46,818 bases of DNA from Hyphomicrobium sp. (GTDB lineage Bacteria; Pseudomonadota; Alphaproteobacteria; Rhizobiales; Hyphomicrobiaceae), in assembly GCA_002928395.1 (NCBI GenBank), contig PEQZ01000006.1, forward strand, positions 1 through 46,818. The letters run 5' to 3'. Of the stretch, positions 1 through 8,426 are shown one piece after another. Made by a program: the position numbers and the translations under genes. How positions within the stretch are numbered: position 1 is the first letter of the stretch; each line of letters starts with the position of its first letter. The notes beneath the pieces are model-generated. The model searched no databases and was not told the DNA's origin. It saw only the letters and a program-made list of their open reading frames with translations.

Positions 1-205
1 CTGTTGTCGATCGGTAAAGGTTGCATGCTCACCTATGCCTACGTCGGACCGCCTCCCCATCAGCATCGATCAGAACCCTGCATACTGCAACCCTGGATCG
101 CAATCCATTGGAGCACAACCCGTGCTATTGCTTTCGGATGGTCCTCGGTTGCTCGAGTTGACACGCTGACCGAAGCCCTGGGCTGTTCAACCAGATTGGA
201 TCGAC
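1..205. other. Left edge, no gene recognised
   Basis: This stretch precedes pxpA. A short open frame at 4-255 runs into pxpA out of frame and resembles no protein I recognise. The region probably holds the pxpA promoter, but I cannot point to a convincing promoter element. Confidence 0.4.
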
Positions 206-979
206 ATGGCACCGGCCATCAATCTCAATGCCGACATGGGCGAAAGCACCGATAGCGCAGACATCGCGCGCGACCTCGCCCTGCTCGAACATGTCACTTC
301 CGCCAGCATCGCTTGCGGCTTTCACGCCGGCGATCCCGAGGTCATGCATCGCGTTGTCGTGGCCGCCGCCGCGCGGGGCGTGAGCATCGGCGCGCATCCT
401 GGCTTCCACGACCTTGAAGGCTTCGGCCGCCGCGAAATCCGAATGTCCCCGGCAGGCATCGAACACATGGTGGCCTATCAGATCGGGGCTCTTGACGGCA
501 TTGCACGTCACGCGGCCTCGACCATCACCCACGTCAAGCCGCACGGCGCGCTTTACAATATGGCGGCCACCGACAGCGGCTATGCAATGGCCATCGCCCG
601 CGCCATTCATGCCCTCGACCCGGCGTTGATTTTCATCGTTCCTCCGGGCAGCGCTATGGAGCGGGCCGGGCGCGATCTCGGTCTCGCCATCGCTCGCGAA
701 GGCTTCCCTGACAGGGCCTATGACGACAATGGCCACCTCGTCCCTCGCGGCGTGCCTGGAGCGGTGATCGCAAACCCCGACGCAATCGCCGAACGCGCCC
801 TTCGGATGGCCTGTGACGGCGAAATCGTCGCGGCCAGCGGCAAGCGGCTCAAACTCGCGGTCGACACCCTATGCATCCATGGTGACGAGCCGTGCGCGGT
901 TGACAATGCCCGTGCCGTGCGGGCGGCTCTCGATGCTTCGGCGTGGACCACGGTTTCGTTGCCCACACTTCTTCGTTGA
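206..979 (+). CDS. pxpA: 5-oxoprolinase subunit A (LamB/YcsF family)
   Basis: The protein is 257 residues, the normal length for the LamB/YcsF family. It opens with the family hallmark NLNADMGES, followed by ASIACGFHAGDP, GAHPGFHD and VKPHGALYN, which carry the conserved acidic and histidine residues of the barrel active site. In characterised systems PxpA works with PxpB and PxpC to cleave 5-oxoproline (pyroglutamate) to glutamate with ATP in the cytoplasm. No pxpB or pxpC is present in this window, so it either stands alone or its partners lie elsewhere. It converges on the minus-strand gene ending at 989, with only 9 bp between them. The ATG at 206 directly precedes the conserved N-terminus, but I see no strong ribosome binding site. 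The family assignment is secure; the substrate is inferred from the family. Confidence 0.9.
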   Translation: MAPAINLNADMGESTDSADIARDLALLEHVTSASIACGFHAGDPEVMHRVVVAAAARGVSIGAHPGFHDLEGFGRREIRMSPAGIEHMVAYQIGALDGIARHAASTITHVKPHGALYNMAATDSGYAMAIARAIHALDPALIFIVPPGSAMERAGRDLGLAIAREGFPDRAYDDNGHLVPRGVPGAVIANPDAIAERALRMACDGEIVAASGKRLKLAVDTLCIHGDEPCAVDNARAVRAALDASAWTTVSLPTLLR

Positions 980-988
980 GCGGGCGCG

Positions 989-1810
989 TCAGTGCGACCC
1001 CTTGCGGAACAACGTCGATCCCAGCATCCCGGCGCCCACCGCCAGCGCCACGCACAACAAGCCGTAGAGCAGCGGCTGCGACTTGGACATCGTGTGGAGG
1101 TAGCGATCCAGCCCCTGGCGCGTCAGCGCGACCGTAACATCCGCCGTGCTCAGCATTGCACCGGACCGGAACAGATAGACACGCGCTGTGACCGGACCAA
1201 CGGGAATGTTGGCGGGCAGTCCGATCGCCGCCCGGAACAGCGATCGCCCGATGAATGCCACGCTGTAGTCTTCGCTGATGTACAAGCCGTCTTTCCGCTT
1301 CAACCGCACCACGGATTCCTGGAACGCCGTCAACTCGGACTGGGACAGGCCCGAGCTGAAACCCTTGGACGCGACCTGCATCGGCACGTGGCTGAACCCG
1401 ATGCGGTGCACGTTGCGAACGTCAGCATCCGCGATCTCGTCGATCGGGCGGGTCGAAGCGATCGCGTAATAGGACGGCAAGCTGCCGAACCGGATCGACG
1501 CGGTGTTGATCCACAGCCCCCCGACACTGCTCTTCCTGCGGGCCACCACTGGCGACATGACGCCTTCGACGACGATGACGACGTCGTAGTAGCCGGACTC
1601 CGGGCTGTCCTGGCGACTGTTGGCGACCGAACCAAAGACGACGAGTTCGGTGCCGTTGAAACCGGACGTGACGGCGACGCTGCGCGACGACACGTCGACC
1701 TCCACCTGCTCAGTCGCCACCGTGCCTTCGAGGGCCGCGTGCGCGACCGGCGTGGCGATGCCAAGCACGAGAACGGCGACTGCCGACACGGCCGCTCGGA
1801 TCCAGCCCAT
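989..1810 (-). CDS. Alph_Pro_TM family (TIGR02186) membrane-anchored protein
   Basis: The product is 273 residues. It starts with a clear signal peptide (hydrophobic core about residues 6-22, likely cleavage after AHA). A roughly 200-residue beta-rich extracytoplasmic domain follows, and a single C-terminal membrane helix (about residues 245-265) ends in a short basic tail. This is the layout of the TIGR02186 family, an alphaproteobacterial family of unknown function often found beside TauE/SafE permeases. Its ATG shares one base with the stop codon of the upstream TauE gene (TGATG), so the two are probably translationally coupled. The reading frame is open upstream of 1810, but that part overlaps tauE and is out of frame with it, so I place the start at 1810. 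It may help the exporter on the periplasmic side; this is inference from the pairing. Confidence 0.8.
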   Translation of the reverse strand: MGWIRAAVSAVAVLVLGIATPVAHAALEGTVATEQVEVDVSSRSVAVTSGFNGTELVVFGSVANSRQDSPESGYYDVVIVVEGVMSPVVARRKSSVGGLWINTASIRFGSLPSYYAIASTRPIDEIADADVRNVHRIGFSHVPMQVASKGFSSGLSQSELTAFQESVVRLKRKDGLYISEDYSVAFIGRSLFRAAIGLPANIPVGPVTARVYLFRSGAMLSTADVTVALTRQGLDRYLHTMSKSQPLLYGLLCVALAVGAGMLGSTLFRKGSH

Positions 1811-2733
1811 CAGTGGCCACCCGTCAGCGACGATATCGAATAGAGTTCGCTCGGCTCGACGACGAGATCCCACGCAAGGCGCAGACATACCATCAGTACC
1901 AGGGCCGCCAGCAGAAAGCGCAATTGCTCGCCCTTGAGCTTCTCGCCCGCGACCGCGCCGAACTGGGCGCCGATCACGCCGCCCGTCATCAACAGCAGCG
2001 CCAGCACGATATCGACCGTGTAATTCTGCGTCGCGTGCAGCACGGTTGTCATCCCCGTCACGAACACGATCTGGAACAGTGACGTGCCCACCACCACGTT
2101 GGTTGGTACACGCAACAGATAGATCATGGCCGGGATCATGATGAACCCGCCGCCAACGCCCATCAGCGCGGCAAGAAAACCCACGAACGCGCCGATCACG
2201 AACGGGGGAATGGCGCTGATATAGAGCTTCGAACGATTGAACCGCATCTTCAGCGGCAACCCGTGGATCCAGCTGTGCTGGCCCGATCGCCGGGACGCGA
2301 CGTGTCCGGCGCGCGACTTGCGGATCGTGTTCAGGCTCTCGATCAGCATCAATGTGCCGATGGCGCCGAGGAAGGTCACGTAAGCGAGCGAAATCACAAG
2401 ATCGAACTGGCCGATGCGGCGCAGGATCTTGACCACCTCGACGCCGATGATCGAGCCGAGAATACCGCCGACCAGCAGCACCACGCCGAGCTTCACGTCG
2501 ACGTTCTTGCGCCTGTACTGAGCGATGGCGCCCGATACCGAGGATGCAACGATTTGCGCGGCCTCGGTTCCGACCGCGACCGCCGACGGGATGCCTGAGA
2601 AAATCAGCAGCGGCGTCATCAGGAACCCGCCGCCGACGCCGAACATGCCCGATAGGAAGCCCACAGCCGCACCCATCCCGAGGAACACGAATATGTTCAC
2701 CGACAACTCGGCAATGGGCAGATAGAAATTCAT
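1810..2733 (-). CDS. TauE/SafE family sulfite/sulfonate exporter
   Basis: The product is 307 residues with two copies of the TauE/SafE repeat, each opening with a glycine-rich helix (GFLSGMFGVGGGFLMTPLL near residue 25 and GFLAALMGVGGGFIMIP near residue 185). About eight to nine membrane helices are expected. Members export sulfite, sulfoacetate or related anions across the inner membrane. It lies 136 bp downstream of the MSA monooxygenase reductase gene, in the same direction, and is followed by the TIGR02186 gene. MSA cleavage releases sulfite in the cytoplasm, so a sulfite exporter at the end of this operon makes sense. The substrate is inferred from context. A second, shorter TauE/SafE gene lies at 19620-20393. 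Confidence 0.88.
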   Translation of the reverse strand: MNFYLPIAELSVNIFVFLGMGAAVGFLSGMFGVGGGFLMTPLLIFSGIPSAVAVGTEAAQIVASSVSGAIAQYRRKNVDVKLGVVLLVGGILGSIIGVEVVKILRRIGQFDLVISLAYVTFLGAIGTLMLIESLNTIRKSRAGHVASRRSGQHSWIHGLPLKMRFNRSKLYISAIPPFVIGAFVGFLAALMGVGGGFIMIPAMIYLLRVPTNVVVGTSLFQIVFVTGMTTVLHATQNYTVDIVLALLLMTGGVIGAQFGAVAGEKLKGEQLRFLLAALVLMVCLRLAWDLVVEPSELYSISSLTGGH

Positions 2734-2869
2734 GATCCTGTCCCTGAAAGCCCCGTGGGCTCGCGGCGCGGGTCACCTTGGCATCTGATGACGTGGGTGG
2801 ATTGTCATGTCCGGACGACCTAGTCTTGGTCTCGGATGACGTCTTACTCTACTAGGACCTTGGACGAAT

Positions 2870-3910
2870 TCAGCCGAATTTGTCGTAACGGATCGAACGG
2901 GCGGGGATACGGGCGTCTTTCAGCAACACTCTTATCGCCCCGTCGACCATGGGCGGCGGACCTGCGACAAAGCCCAGCGCGGTTTCCGTCCCCGCCTCGA
3001 GCCCCCGCGCCGCAGCCTCGTGCACGAATCCGGTGTCGAGCCTGATCTCTGGGAACTCCGGATGAGTATCCCGCAGGGGGGTCTCGTGCGAGAGCACCAA
3101 GCTGATTGTCAGCGCCCCTTTGGCCGCAATAGAAAACCGTGAAAGCTCAGAGAGATAGAACCCATCGGCGAGCGTCCTCACTCCGAAGTAGACGCGACCG
3201 CGATGCCGCTCGAAGTGCCCTGCCGCGATCGCGCAGTCGAGGATCGACATCATGCCGGCGATGCCCGAGCCTCCGGCGACAATGACCAGATCGTTGGCTT
3301 CGACCGCCGGGCGGAAAGTCGCCTTGCCCACGGCGCCGAACACGCTGAGCCGGCTGCCTTGCAACGCGCCGCCGAACATCCACTGCGAGAAGCCTCCGCC
3401 CGGCTTCTTCTTGACCACGAACGACAGCCGATCGGTCTCTGGCGCATAGTTGACCATCGAATAGGCCCGCCCGCCCGCCATGCCGGGCGCCGCGAGCACC
3501 ACGAACTGACCAGCATCGAACGGCATCCGAGCGTCGAGCGCGACGTCGAAATGGACGACGTCGTGGGTCAGCAACCGCGTTTTCGTGATCTCGCCCGAGA
3601 ACTGCCGTGGCCGCGGCCGCTCGGAGATACCAACATCTGACGGAATTCGGAGCACGCAGTCGCCCTTCGTGTGCGCCTGACACATCAGAATGTCACCCTT
3701 GTCGCGCTTCAACCGGGCGAACCCTGGTGCTGCGTCCCAAACGATATCTACCGTCCCGCTCATCACCCGCGCCCGGCAGGTCCCGCAGGTGCCGGTGGCG
3801 CACTCGTAGGGCAAGGTCAGGCCCTGAGCGAGCCCGCTGAAAAGGATGTTCCCGTTGGAGATTCCCGCGAGTTCGAACTCGCCCGACTTGGTCTCGATCC
3901 TGATCGTCAC
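2870..3910 (-). CDS. msmD: Methanesulfonate monooxygenase reductase (2Fe-2S/FAD/NADH)
   Basis: The product is 346 residues. The N-terminal plant-type ferredoxin domain shows the cluster cysteines C37, C42, C45 and C77 (ECATGTCGTC, then MCQ). A ferredoxin-NADP reductase module follows, with the flavin motif RAYSM near residue 185 and the nucleotide loop VAGGSGIAGM. This is the layout of reductase components that pass electrons from NADH through FAD and the 2Fe-2S centre to a Rieske ferredoxin. The start is a GTG preceded by a purine run (GAGG and GGGG) about ten bases upstream. It follows the Rieske ferredoxin gene by 117 bp and is the fourth gene of an alpha, beta, ferredoxin, reductase series. 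That order and the alpha subunit support the msmD name over a benzoate-type reductase. Confidence 0.85.
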   Translation of the reverse strand: MTIRIETKSGEFELAGISNGNILFSGLAQGLTLPYECATGTCGTCRARVMSGTVDIVWDAAPGFARLKRDKGDILMCQAHTKGDCVLRIPSDVGISERPRPRQFSGEITKTRLLTHDVVHFDVALDARMPFDAGQFVVLAAPGMAGGRAYSMVNYAPETDRLSFVVKKKPGGGFSQWMFGGALQGSRLSVFGAVGKATFRPAVEANDLVIVAGGSGIAGMMSILDCAIAAGHFERHRGRVYFGVRTLADGFYLSELSRFSIAAKGALTISLVLSHETPLRDTHPEFPEIRLDTGFVHEAAARGLEAGTETALGFVAGPPPMVDGAIRVLLKDARIPARSIRYDKFG

Positions 3911-4027
3911 GTGGCGCCCCTCAACCTCAGTGATCGCAGGTGCCCGACTGCGGGATGGAAGTCGGGTCGAGGCACCGGAGTGCCCCGCCCTCGTCTCTGT
4001 TGTCGTCGAAGTCGGCTCGTCTCGACG

Positions 4028-4405
4028 TCAGCTCTTGTTGAAGAACGCGTCGTCGTCCATGTCGTCGTCCTTCTCGAAGTCGTAGAGGATTTCCTTGTCG
4101 ACGCGCGCGAACACGTCGCCACCCTCCTGCTTGACCTCGTAGACCTGAAGCGGCCGTTCGGTTTCACCCTGCATTTCGAGCGTCTGGAGATTCCAGGCCC
4201 AGAGATGCTTGGTGCAGGTCAGGATGCAGTTGGCGACCACGCCCGAGTCTTCCAGCGGCTCTTCCATGTGCGGGCACACCGGCGGCATCGCGCGGAAGCC
4301 GCTGCCGTAGTTGACGATAAGCATCGGGATACCGCCCGCCACCCAGAATTTCTTGGCGGTGTTTGCAGGTACCTCGGCGGCGGCACAAACTCGGATCCAG
4401 CTCAT
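4028..4405 (-). CDS. msmC: Methanesulfonate monooxygenase Rieske ferredoxin
   Basis: The product is 125 residues from the ATG at 4405, which has AGAGG just upstream. The frame stays open to 4456, but the extra residues are not ferredoxin-like. It carries one Rieske site, C44-P-H46 and C64-T-K-H67, with the usual 17 residues between the two halves. It should bind a 2Fe-2S centre and carry electrons from the reductase to the oxygenase. The C-terminus is a very acidic tail (DFEKDDDMDDD), which could be a docking surface. It sits 75 bp after the oxygenase beta subunit gene and 117 bp before the reductase gene, as expected for msmC. Confidence 0.88.
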   Translation of the reverse strand: MSWIRVCAAAEVPANTAKKFWVAGGIPMLIVNYGSGFRAMPPVCPHMEEPLEDSGVVANCILTCTKHLWAWNLQTLEMQGETERPLQVYEVKQEGGDVFARVDKEILYDFEKDDDMDDDAFFNKS

Positions 4406-4480
4406 GATACCTCTGCGTCGGGAATGTATGCTAGGCGATCGAAGCGCGTGCGCCAAACGGCCGGACCATGACTCGTTTCG

Positions 4481-4978
4481 TCAGATCGGCCAGTGCGATC
4501 CCTTGTCCAGCCGCCGGTTCTCGAGGCGGACTTCGCGGGCGATGAATCGCGCCTTGCCGTCTTCGATGGTCAGCTTGTCGATGTACTTGCCGACCAGGAA
4601 CAGCCGGCTCTCGCCTGCATCGATGTGGGCATTCACGCCGTCGAGCATGTTCTGGTAGACGACGAACGAACTGACTGCCGACGCCGTCTTGCCGTCGGGC
4701 GCGACATCCACCGTGTAGACCGACGTGTGCCGCGACAGCGGCGAATGATCCGTGTTGTGCTTGGGCAAGAGGCGCATCATCGTCAACATCTCTTTGCGCG
4801 AGCCTTGCAGGTAGATCATGTCGTAATTGATCTCGGGGCTGAACGACTTGATGGCGTAATGAAAGCTCTCGTCGCAGAGACCGAGCCAATCCTCCCATTT
4901 CTGGGCATCGAGATACATGGTCGCCCGATAGATGGTATCGCGCACCGCGTCCGCAGCATTCACGCCGTTCATCGCCAT
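4481..4978 (-). CDS. msmB: Methanesulfonate monooxygenase beta subunit
   Basis: The product is 165 residues with the NTF2-like fold pattern of ring-hydroxylating oxygenase beta subunits: an N-terminal helical stretch containing WEDWLGLCDESFHYAI, then alternating strands ending in ARFIAREVRLENRRLDKG. These subunits are structural, forming the alpha3beta3 mushroom, and carry no metal. The ATG at 4978 has GGAG nine bases upstream. It lies 144 bp after the alpha subunit gene. By family alone the substrate would be unclear; the msmB name follows from the adjacent alpha subunit with its distinctive Rieske spacing. Confidence 0.85.
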   Translation of the reverse strand: MAMNGVNAADAVRDTIYRATMYLDAQKWEDWLGLCDESFHYAIKSFSPEINYDMIYLQGSRKEMLTMMRLLPKHNTDHSPLSRHTSVYTVDVAPDGKTASAVSSFVVYQNMLDGVNAHIDAGESRLFLVGKYIDKLTIEDGKARFIAREVRLENRRLDKGSHWPI

Positions 4979-5122
4979 TGCCTATCTCCGTTCCGGGGCG
5001 AACGGGCTGGCCGTCTGATCGGTCAGACAACCAAACCGCGATCCCGGCACCCGAGAACCCGCCAAACTCTTGTCGGACCGCGTTGCCGATCGGGGCTCCG
5101 GTCCAAACTCCTGATCTCGAGG

Positions 5123-6388
5123 CTACTCCGCCGCGGCGACCGCCGGCTGCGCTTCCGCCCGCGCGGCCCAGGGCTGCTCGGGGTCGTTCGGCAGACGGTT
5201 CATCCAGCGGCCCCACTCGTCGTAGTAGTGGCGCATGCCGTTCTCGTCATGAATTGTCTGGTTTTCCTGACGTCCATGCAGCACGCGGCGCGGCTCGGTG
5301 CCGGGACGCATCGTCGTCCCCTGTCCTGTGACGCCGATCAGATCCTCGTGCAGGTTGCGGCCGAACGGCCCCCAGATCGAGTTGTGGTGGTTGATGCGGG
5401 TCTGCCGCTCTTCCGGCGTGTCGCGCTTGAGGCCAAGCCCGCGGAACTCGATCATCACCTTGTTCGGTCCGAGCGGCGTGACGATATCGCAGCGCAGCGC
5501 CGACCCGCGCAGGTTGAAGTTGAACCCGGGGAACAGGTCGATCATGTACCACTGGTTGGGCGGCAGATGCGGGAACGACAAACCGGCCCGGCTCTCGAAG
5601 CCCTCGTAGTTCTGGTAGTTGACCTCGAACGTGCCGACCACCACGTGGCCATGCTCGAACGACTCGTTCTTGCGCGCGAAGTAGGCATCGTTGAAGCCCG
5701 TCACGCGGTTATGGTAGTGCATGAAATCGTGATAGAATTCGCTGTTGGTGTCGTGCCACAGCTTGTAATTCGTCTCGATGATCGCCTTGTGGTAGTGGAA
5801 CACTTCCATCGGCTCGGCTTCGAGCGTCTTGCGCAAGCATTCGAACGGCTTGCCGGCCCAGTCTTCGAGACCCACCGCCGGATTGTCGTCGAGCGTCACC
5901 CAGACGAAACCACCGAATTTGACCTCACAGCGCAGCCGCCTGAGGCCGACGTCCTCTTTGCACAGCCGGTCCTGGTAGCCTTCCTTCTCGCGCGCGACGT
6001 AGACGCAGTTGCCCTTCAAGTCGAACTGCCAGGCGTGGAACATGCAGGTGATGCGCTTCGGATTGCCCGACGGTTGGCCTTCCAGGAAGCTGCCCGACGG
6101 CCGCCGCTCGATCAGCATGCCGCGATGCGGGCACACGTTGAGGAACGCGCGCACCTGATTGTCGGGACCGCGGGTCACGAGGATAGGCTCATTGGCGATC
6201 GAGAACGTGCGGAAGTCATAGGGCTTGGACAGCTCTGATTCGTGGCAGACCGGCACCCAGACCTTCTTGAAGATCCGCTCGAGTTCGTCGTCGAACACCG
6301 CCTGGTCGGAATAGATCCGGCTGTCGATCCACTCGTCGCCCTTCAGCGGCGGCGTGGCGGTCCACTGGGCGTGATTGCGTGCTGGCAT
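5123..6388 (-). CDS. msmA: Methanesulfonate monooxygenase alpha (catalytic) subunit
   Basis: The product is 421 residues. The Rieske site is C86-P-H88 and C115-M-F-H118 with exactly 26 residues between H88 and C115. Most ring-hydroxylating oxygenases have about 16 to 18; the CxH-x26-CxxH form is the published hallmark of methanesulfonate monooxygenase. The mononuclear iron site lies in NSEFYHDFMHYH, with H220 and H224 or H226 as likely ligands. The expected reaction is MSA plus NADH and O2 to formaldehyde and sulfite in the cytoplasm. The ATG has GGGAG six bases upstream. It is the first gene of the msmABCD, tauE, TIGR02186 series. It faces the transporter genes across a 719-bp divergent gap, which suggests coordinated control. 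The assignment is by motif and context; activity was not tested. Confidence 0.9.
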   Translation of the reverse strand: MPARNHAQWTATPPLKGDEWIDSRIYSDQAVFDDELERIFKKVWVPVCHESELSKPYDFRTFSIANEPILVTRGPDNQVRAFLNVCPHRGMLIERRPSGSFLEGQPSGNPKRITCMFHAWQFDLKGNCVYVAREKEGYQDRLCKEDVGLRRLRCEVKFGGFVWVTLDDNPAVGLEDWAGKPFECLRKTLEAEPMEVFHYHKAIIETNYKLWHDTNSEFYHDFMHYHNRVTGFNDAYFARKNESFEHGHVVVGTFEVNYQNYEGFESRAGLSFPHLPPNQWYMIDLFPGFNFNLRGSALRCDIVTPLGPNKVMIEFRGLGLKRDTPEERQTRINHHNSIWGPFGRNLHEDLIGVTGQGTTMRPGTEPRRVLHGRQENQTIHDENGMRHYYDEWGRWMNRLPNDPEQPWAARAEAQPAVAAAE

Positions 6389-6817
6389 CGTCGTCTCCCT
6401 GTCGAACCAATCAGTCGGACCTGAACCGTCCTACTTTCTCGGCAGCCTGTTCGAGGAAAACAGTATCGAACCCTCGATCTCGATATTGAAACGTCCGGCC
6501 CGTCGGCAGGGTCGGAAACTGCGTCCGGGACGCTCGGTCGATGTGGCGCTCGCAACCGCGTAGCCCATCCGATATCGCGCGACTTGCCCGACGCCGACGG
6601 CAATCCAACACATCGCGCGGCGATACTTTTAGCAGAAGTCGCACGCAATCCACCAGACCGCGGATATGAAAGCTAACTATCACATGATCGAGATTGCAAA
6701 TGAAACGTCATGCCGGACCGACGCCTCGCCCCGTAGATCCTGAAAGCCCGTCGAGCGGACAGCTCGCCATGCGATAGGCGCAGCATATCAATCGATCCAG
6801 GCGAACGATTTTACACG

Positions 6818-6839
6818 ATGCCACTGTCCATTGTGGCAT
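6818..6839. promoter_or_regulatory. Inverted repeat, candidate operator
   Basis: ATGCCAC and GTGGCAT form perfect 7-bp arms around an 8-bp spacer (TGTCCATT). It lies near the middle of the divergent msm gap, where a dimeric regulator could control both operons. No regulator gene lies in the gap itself; the nearest is the LysR gene at 20621. Binding is inference. Confidence 0.4.
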
Positions 6840-6934
6840 AGTGACTAAGTCGAGATGTCGCAGTCGTCGGGCCTTGCCTGGCACGCAATCGAGGCCGGAA
6901 ACCGAGTGCGACTTTGAATTCGCCGAGACACGAT

Positions 6935-6950
6935 GGCGAGAAAACTCGCC
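6935..6950 (+). terminator. Short hairpin with T-rich tail in the msmE leader
   Basis: GGCGAG, an AAAA loop and CTCGCC form a 6-bp stem followed by GTTGGCTTTT. On the plus strand this could act as a weak terminator or attenuator about 160 bp before the substrate-binding protein gene. The stem is short and the T run is interrupted, so the call is tentative. Confidence 0.3.
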
Positions 6951-7107
6951 GTTGGCTTTTGAAGACTGCGAAACCCGGCACTCGTCCGGGATCGGGAGGT
7001 GCAGCGCAACAAAACAATGCCGCTGGAACTGAGCAGATGCAATAACAAAAAACAAAAAAGCGTCTCAATGCCTGCCGTCAACCAGGTCCCCGTTCTGGGA
7101 GGAACGC

Positions 7108-8247
7108 ATGTCGAACAATAGACAGAACATCACGTTTGCATCGTGTCTTGTGCTTGGTGTGCTGGCGATGTCGCCGGCGGCCGAGGCCACAGTCGATTTC
7201 GGCAAGAAGGGCGAGCCCGTGAAGCTCGTCATCGGATATCAGCCCTACTACACGGAATCTTGGTCGGGCGTGGTCGTCAACGGCAAGGAACTTTGGAAGA
7301 AGCATCTCCCGGCCGGCTCCACTGCCGAGTTCCAGGTCGGCCTGCAGGGCGCCATCATCGTCAACGCGATGACCGGCGAAAAACAGCACATCGGCTATGT
7401 CGGCGACATGCCGGGCATCGTCGCGACGTTCCGCAATCTTCCCGATCGCGGGGCCACCGACATCCGCATCGTGGCGGCACTCGGCACATCCAAGCAGCAG
7501 TGCAACATCTTCCTCGTCCGTAACGACGCCCCCCAGTTCGCAAGTGGCCAGGAAGCGGTGAAATGGATGGCGGGCAAGGATACGTCGTCGCCGCACGGAT
7601 CATGCACCGACCGGTTCGCCCGGCTCGCCTTCAAGAAGGCCGGCATCGAACCCAAGAGCTATCTCAATCAGAATATCGAGGTCATCACCACCAACTTCCG
7701 TGCCGGCAAGCTCGACGCGGCGGTGATCTGGGAGCCGACCGCGACCAAGATCGTGCAATCGGGCCTGGCCCGACGCGCGGCCAGCGGTGAAGACTTCGAC
7801 GCGCTCGACGGCGGCCTGCTGATCATGCTCAACGACCTGATCCAGCAACGCCCCGACGTCCAGCGCGGCTGGCTCGAAGCCGAACTCGACGCGCAGCTGT
7901 TCCTCGCCGACCTCAAGAACGCGACAGAAGTCTCGCAAATGGCCGAAAAGCAGACCGAGCAGATCGATCGCAAGGTGCTGTGGGCCGCGCTTTATGGCGA
8001 GAACTCGAAGTCGGCCGGCGGTGGCGATGTGCGGGTACAGCTCGACTTCATCGTCAACGAGCGCGTCCAGGGGCTACTCGACGACGCCACCGCGTTCCTC
8101 AACGGTCTTCCGAACAAGCCGGCGGCGGCACCGAAAATCCGCGAGGGCGGCGTCGACGACAAGATGGCCCGCGAAGTGCTCACCGCCCGCAAATTGACGA
8201 GCCCGGTTGGCGTCATCAAGGCCCAGCCGCTGGCCAACTTCAAGTGA
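7108..8247 (+). CDS. msmE: ABC transporter substrate-binding protein, likely for methanesulfonate
   Basis: The product is 379 residues with a signal peptide (hydrophobic about residues 9-25, likely cut near AEA). The mature part resembles the SsuA/NMT1 group of periplasmic binding proteins used for sulfonates, taurine and nitrate: an early VKLVIGYQPYY strand, GQHIGYVGDMPG-like turn and a later DAAVIWEPTA segment. The ATG has a near-perfect GGGAGGA five bases upstream. It heads the transporter operon divergent from msmABCD. The described MSA locus has a separate msmEFGH transport operon, and this gene corresponds in type and place to msmE. Ligand identity is inference. The next gene begins after a 179-bp gap that contains a 20-bp tandem repeat. 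Confidence 0.82.
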   Translation: MSNNRQNITFASCLVLGVLAMSPAAEATVDFGKKGEPVKLVIGYQPYYTESWSGVVVNGKELWKKHLPAGSTAEFQVGLQGAIIVNAMTGEKQHIGYVGDMPGIVATFRNLPDRGATDIRIVAALGTSKQQCNIFLVRNDAPQFASGQEAVKWMAGKDTSSPHGSCTDRFARLAFKKAGIEPKSYLNQNIEVITTNFRAGKLDAAVIWEPTATKIVQSGLARRAASGEDFDALDGGLLIMLNDLIQQRPDVQRGWLEAELDAQLFLADLKNATEVSQMAEKQTEQIDRKVLWAALYGENSKSAGGGDVRVQLDFIVNERVQGLLDDATAFLNGLPNKPAAAPKIREGGVDDKMAREVLTARKLTSPVGVIKAQPLANFK

Positions 8248-8381
8248 GCCGGCGAGGCTGACCGGAGGCGGGCGGCGACGACATCGGGTCCGAGCCGTCC
8301 GCCAAGACTTGGTTACGCTGTTGGGACGCAACGTGCCCGCAAGCGCATTCGCCTGCGACGGATGCGAGCTCGAAAGCGACA

Positions 8382-8421
8382 TCGAACCACGACGGCATCA
8401 CTCGAACCACGACGGGATCAG
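8382..8421 (+). repeat. Tandem 20-bp direct repeat before the permease gene
   Basis: Two adjacent 20-bp units (8382-8401 and 8402-8421) begin TCGAACCACGACGG and differ at two positions (18 of 20 identical). The second ends 5 bp before the ATG of the permease, so the duplication covers its translation initiation region. It may be a chance slippage product or affect translation. Confidence 0.75.
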
Positions 8422-8426
8422 ACGCA

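Larger units (their letters stand above)
6389..7107. promoter_or_regulatory. Divergent msmA/msmE regulatory region
   Basis: This 719-bp stretch separates the monooxygenase operon from the transporter operon and should hold both promoters. No convincing gene lies here; a 90-codon frame at 6411-6683 on the minus strand is arginine-rich and unlike any protein I know. Two structures stand out and are listed separately: an inverted repeat at 6818-6839 and a hairpin at 6935-6950. Just before the transporter there is an A-rich run (about 7039-7056). Confidence 0.55.

Noticed and set aside
1811-2776. An upstream extension of the TIGR02186 frame that would give a 595-residue protein
   Set aside because: The extension overlaps the tauE gene out of frame and is arginine-rich, whereas the ATG at 1810 gives a perfect signal peptide.
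4493-6238. A 581-codon open frame on the plus strand opposite msmA and msmB
   Set aside because: It runs antisense to two well-supported genes, is rich in R, H, V and D as expected from the mirrored codon pattern of GC-rich DNA, and has no recognisable domain.
6411-6683. A 90-codon minus-strand frame in the msm divergent gap
   Set aside because: Arginine-rich composition, no ribosome binding site and no resemblance to a known family.
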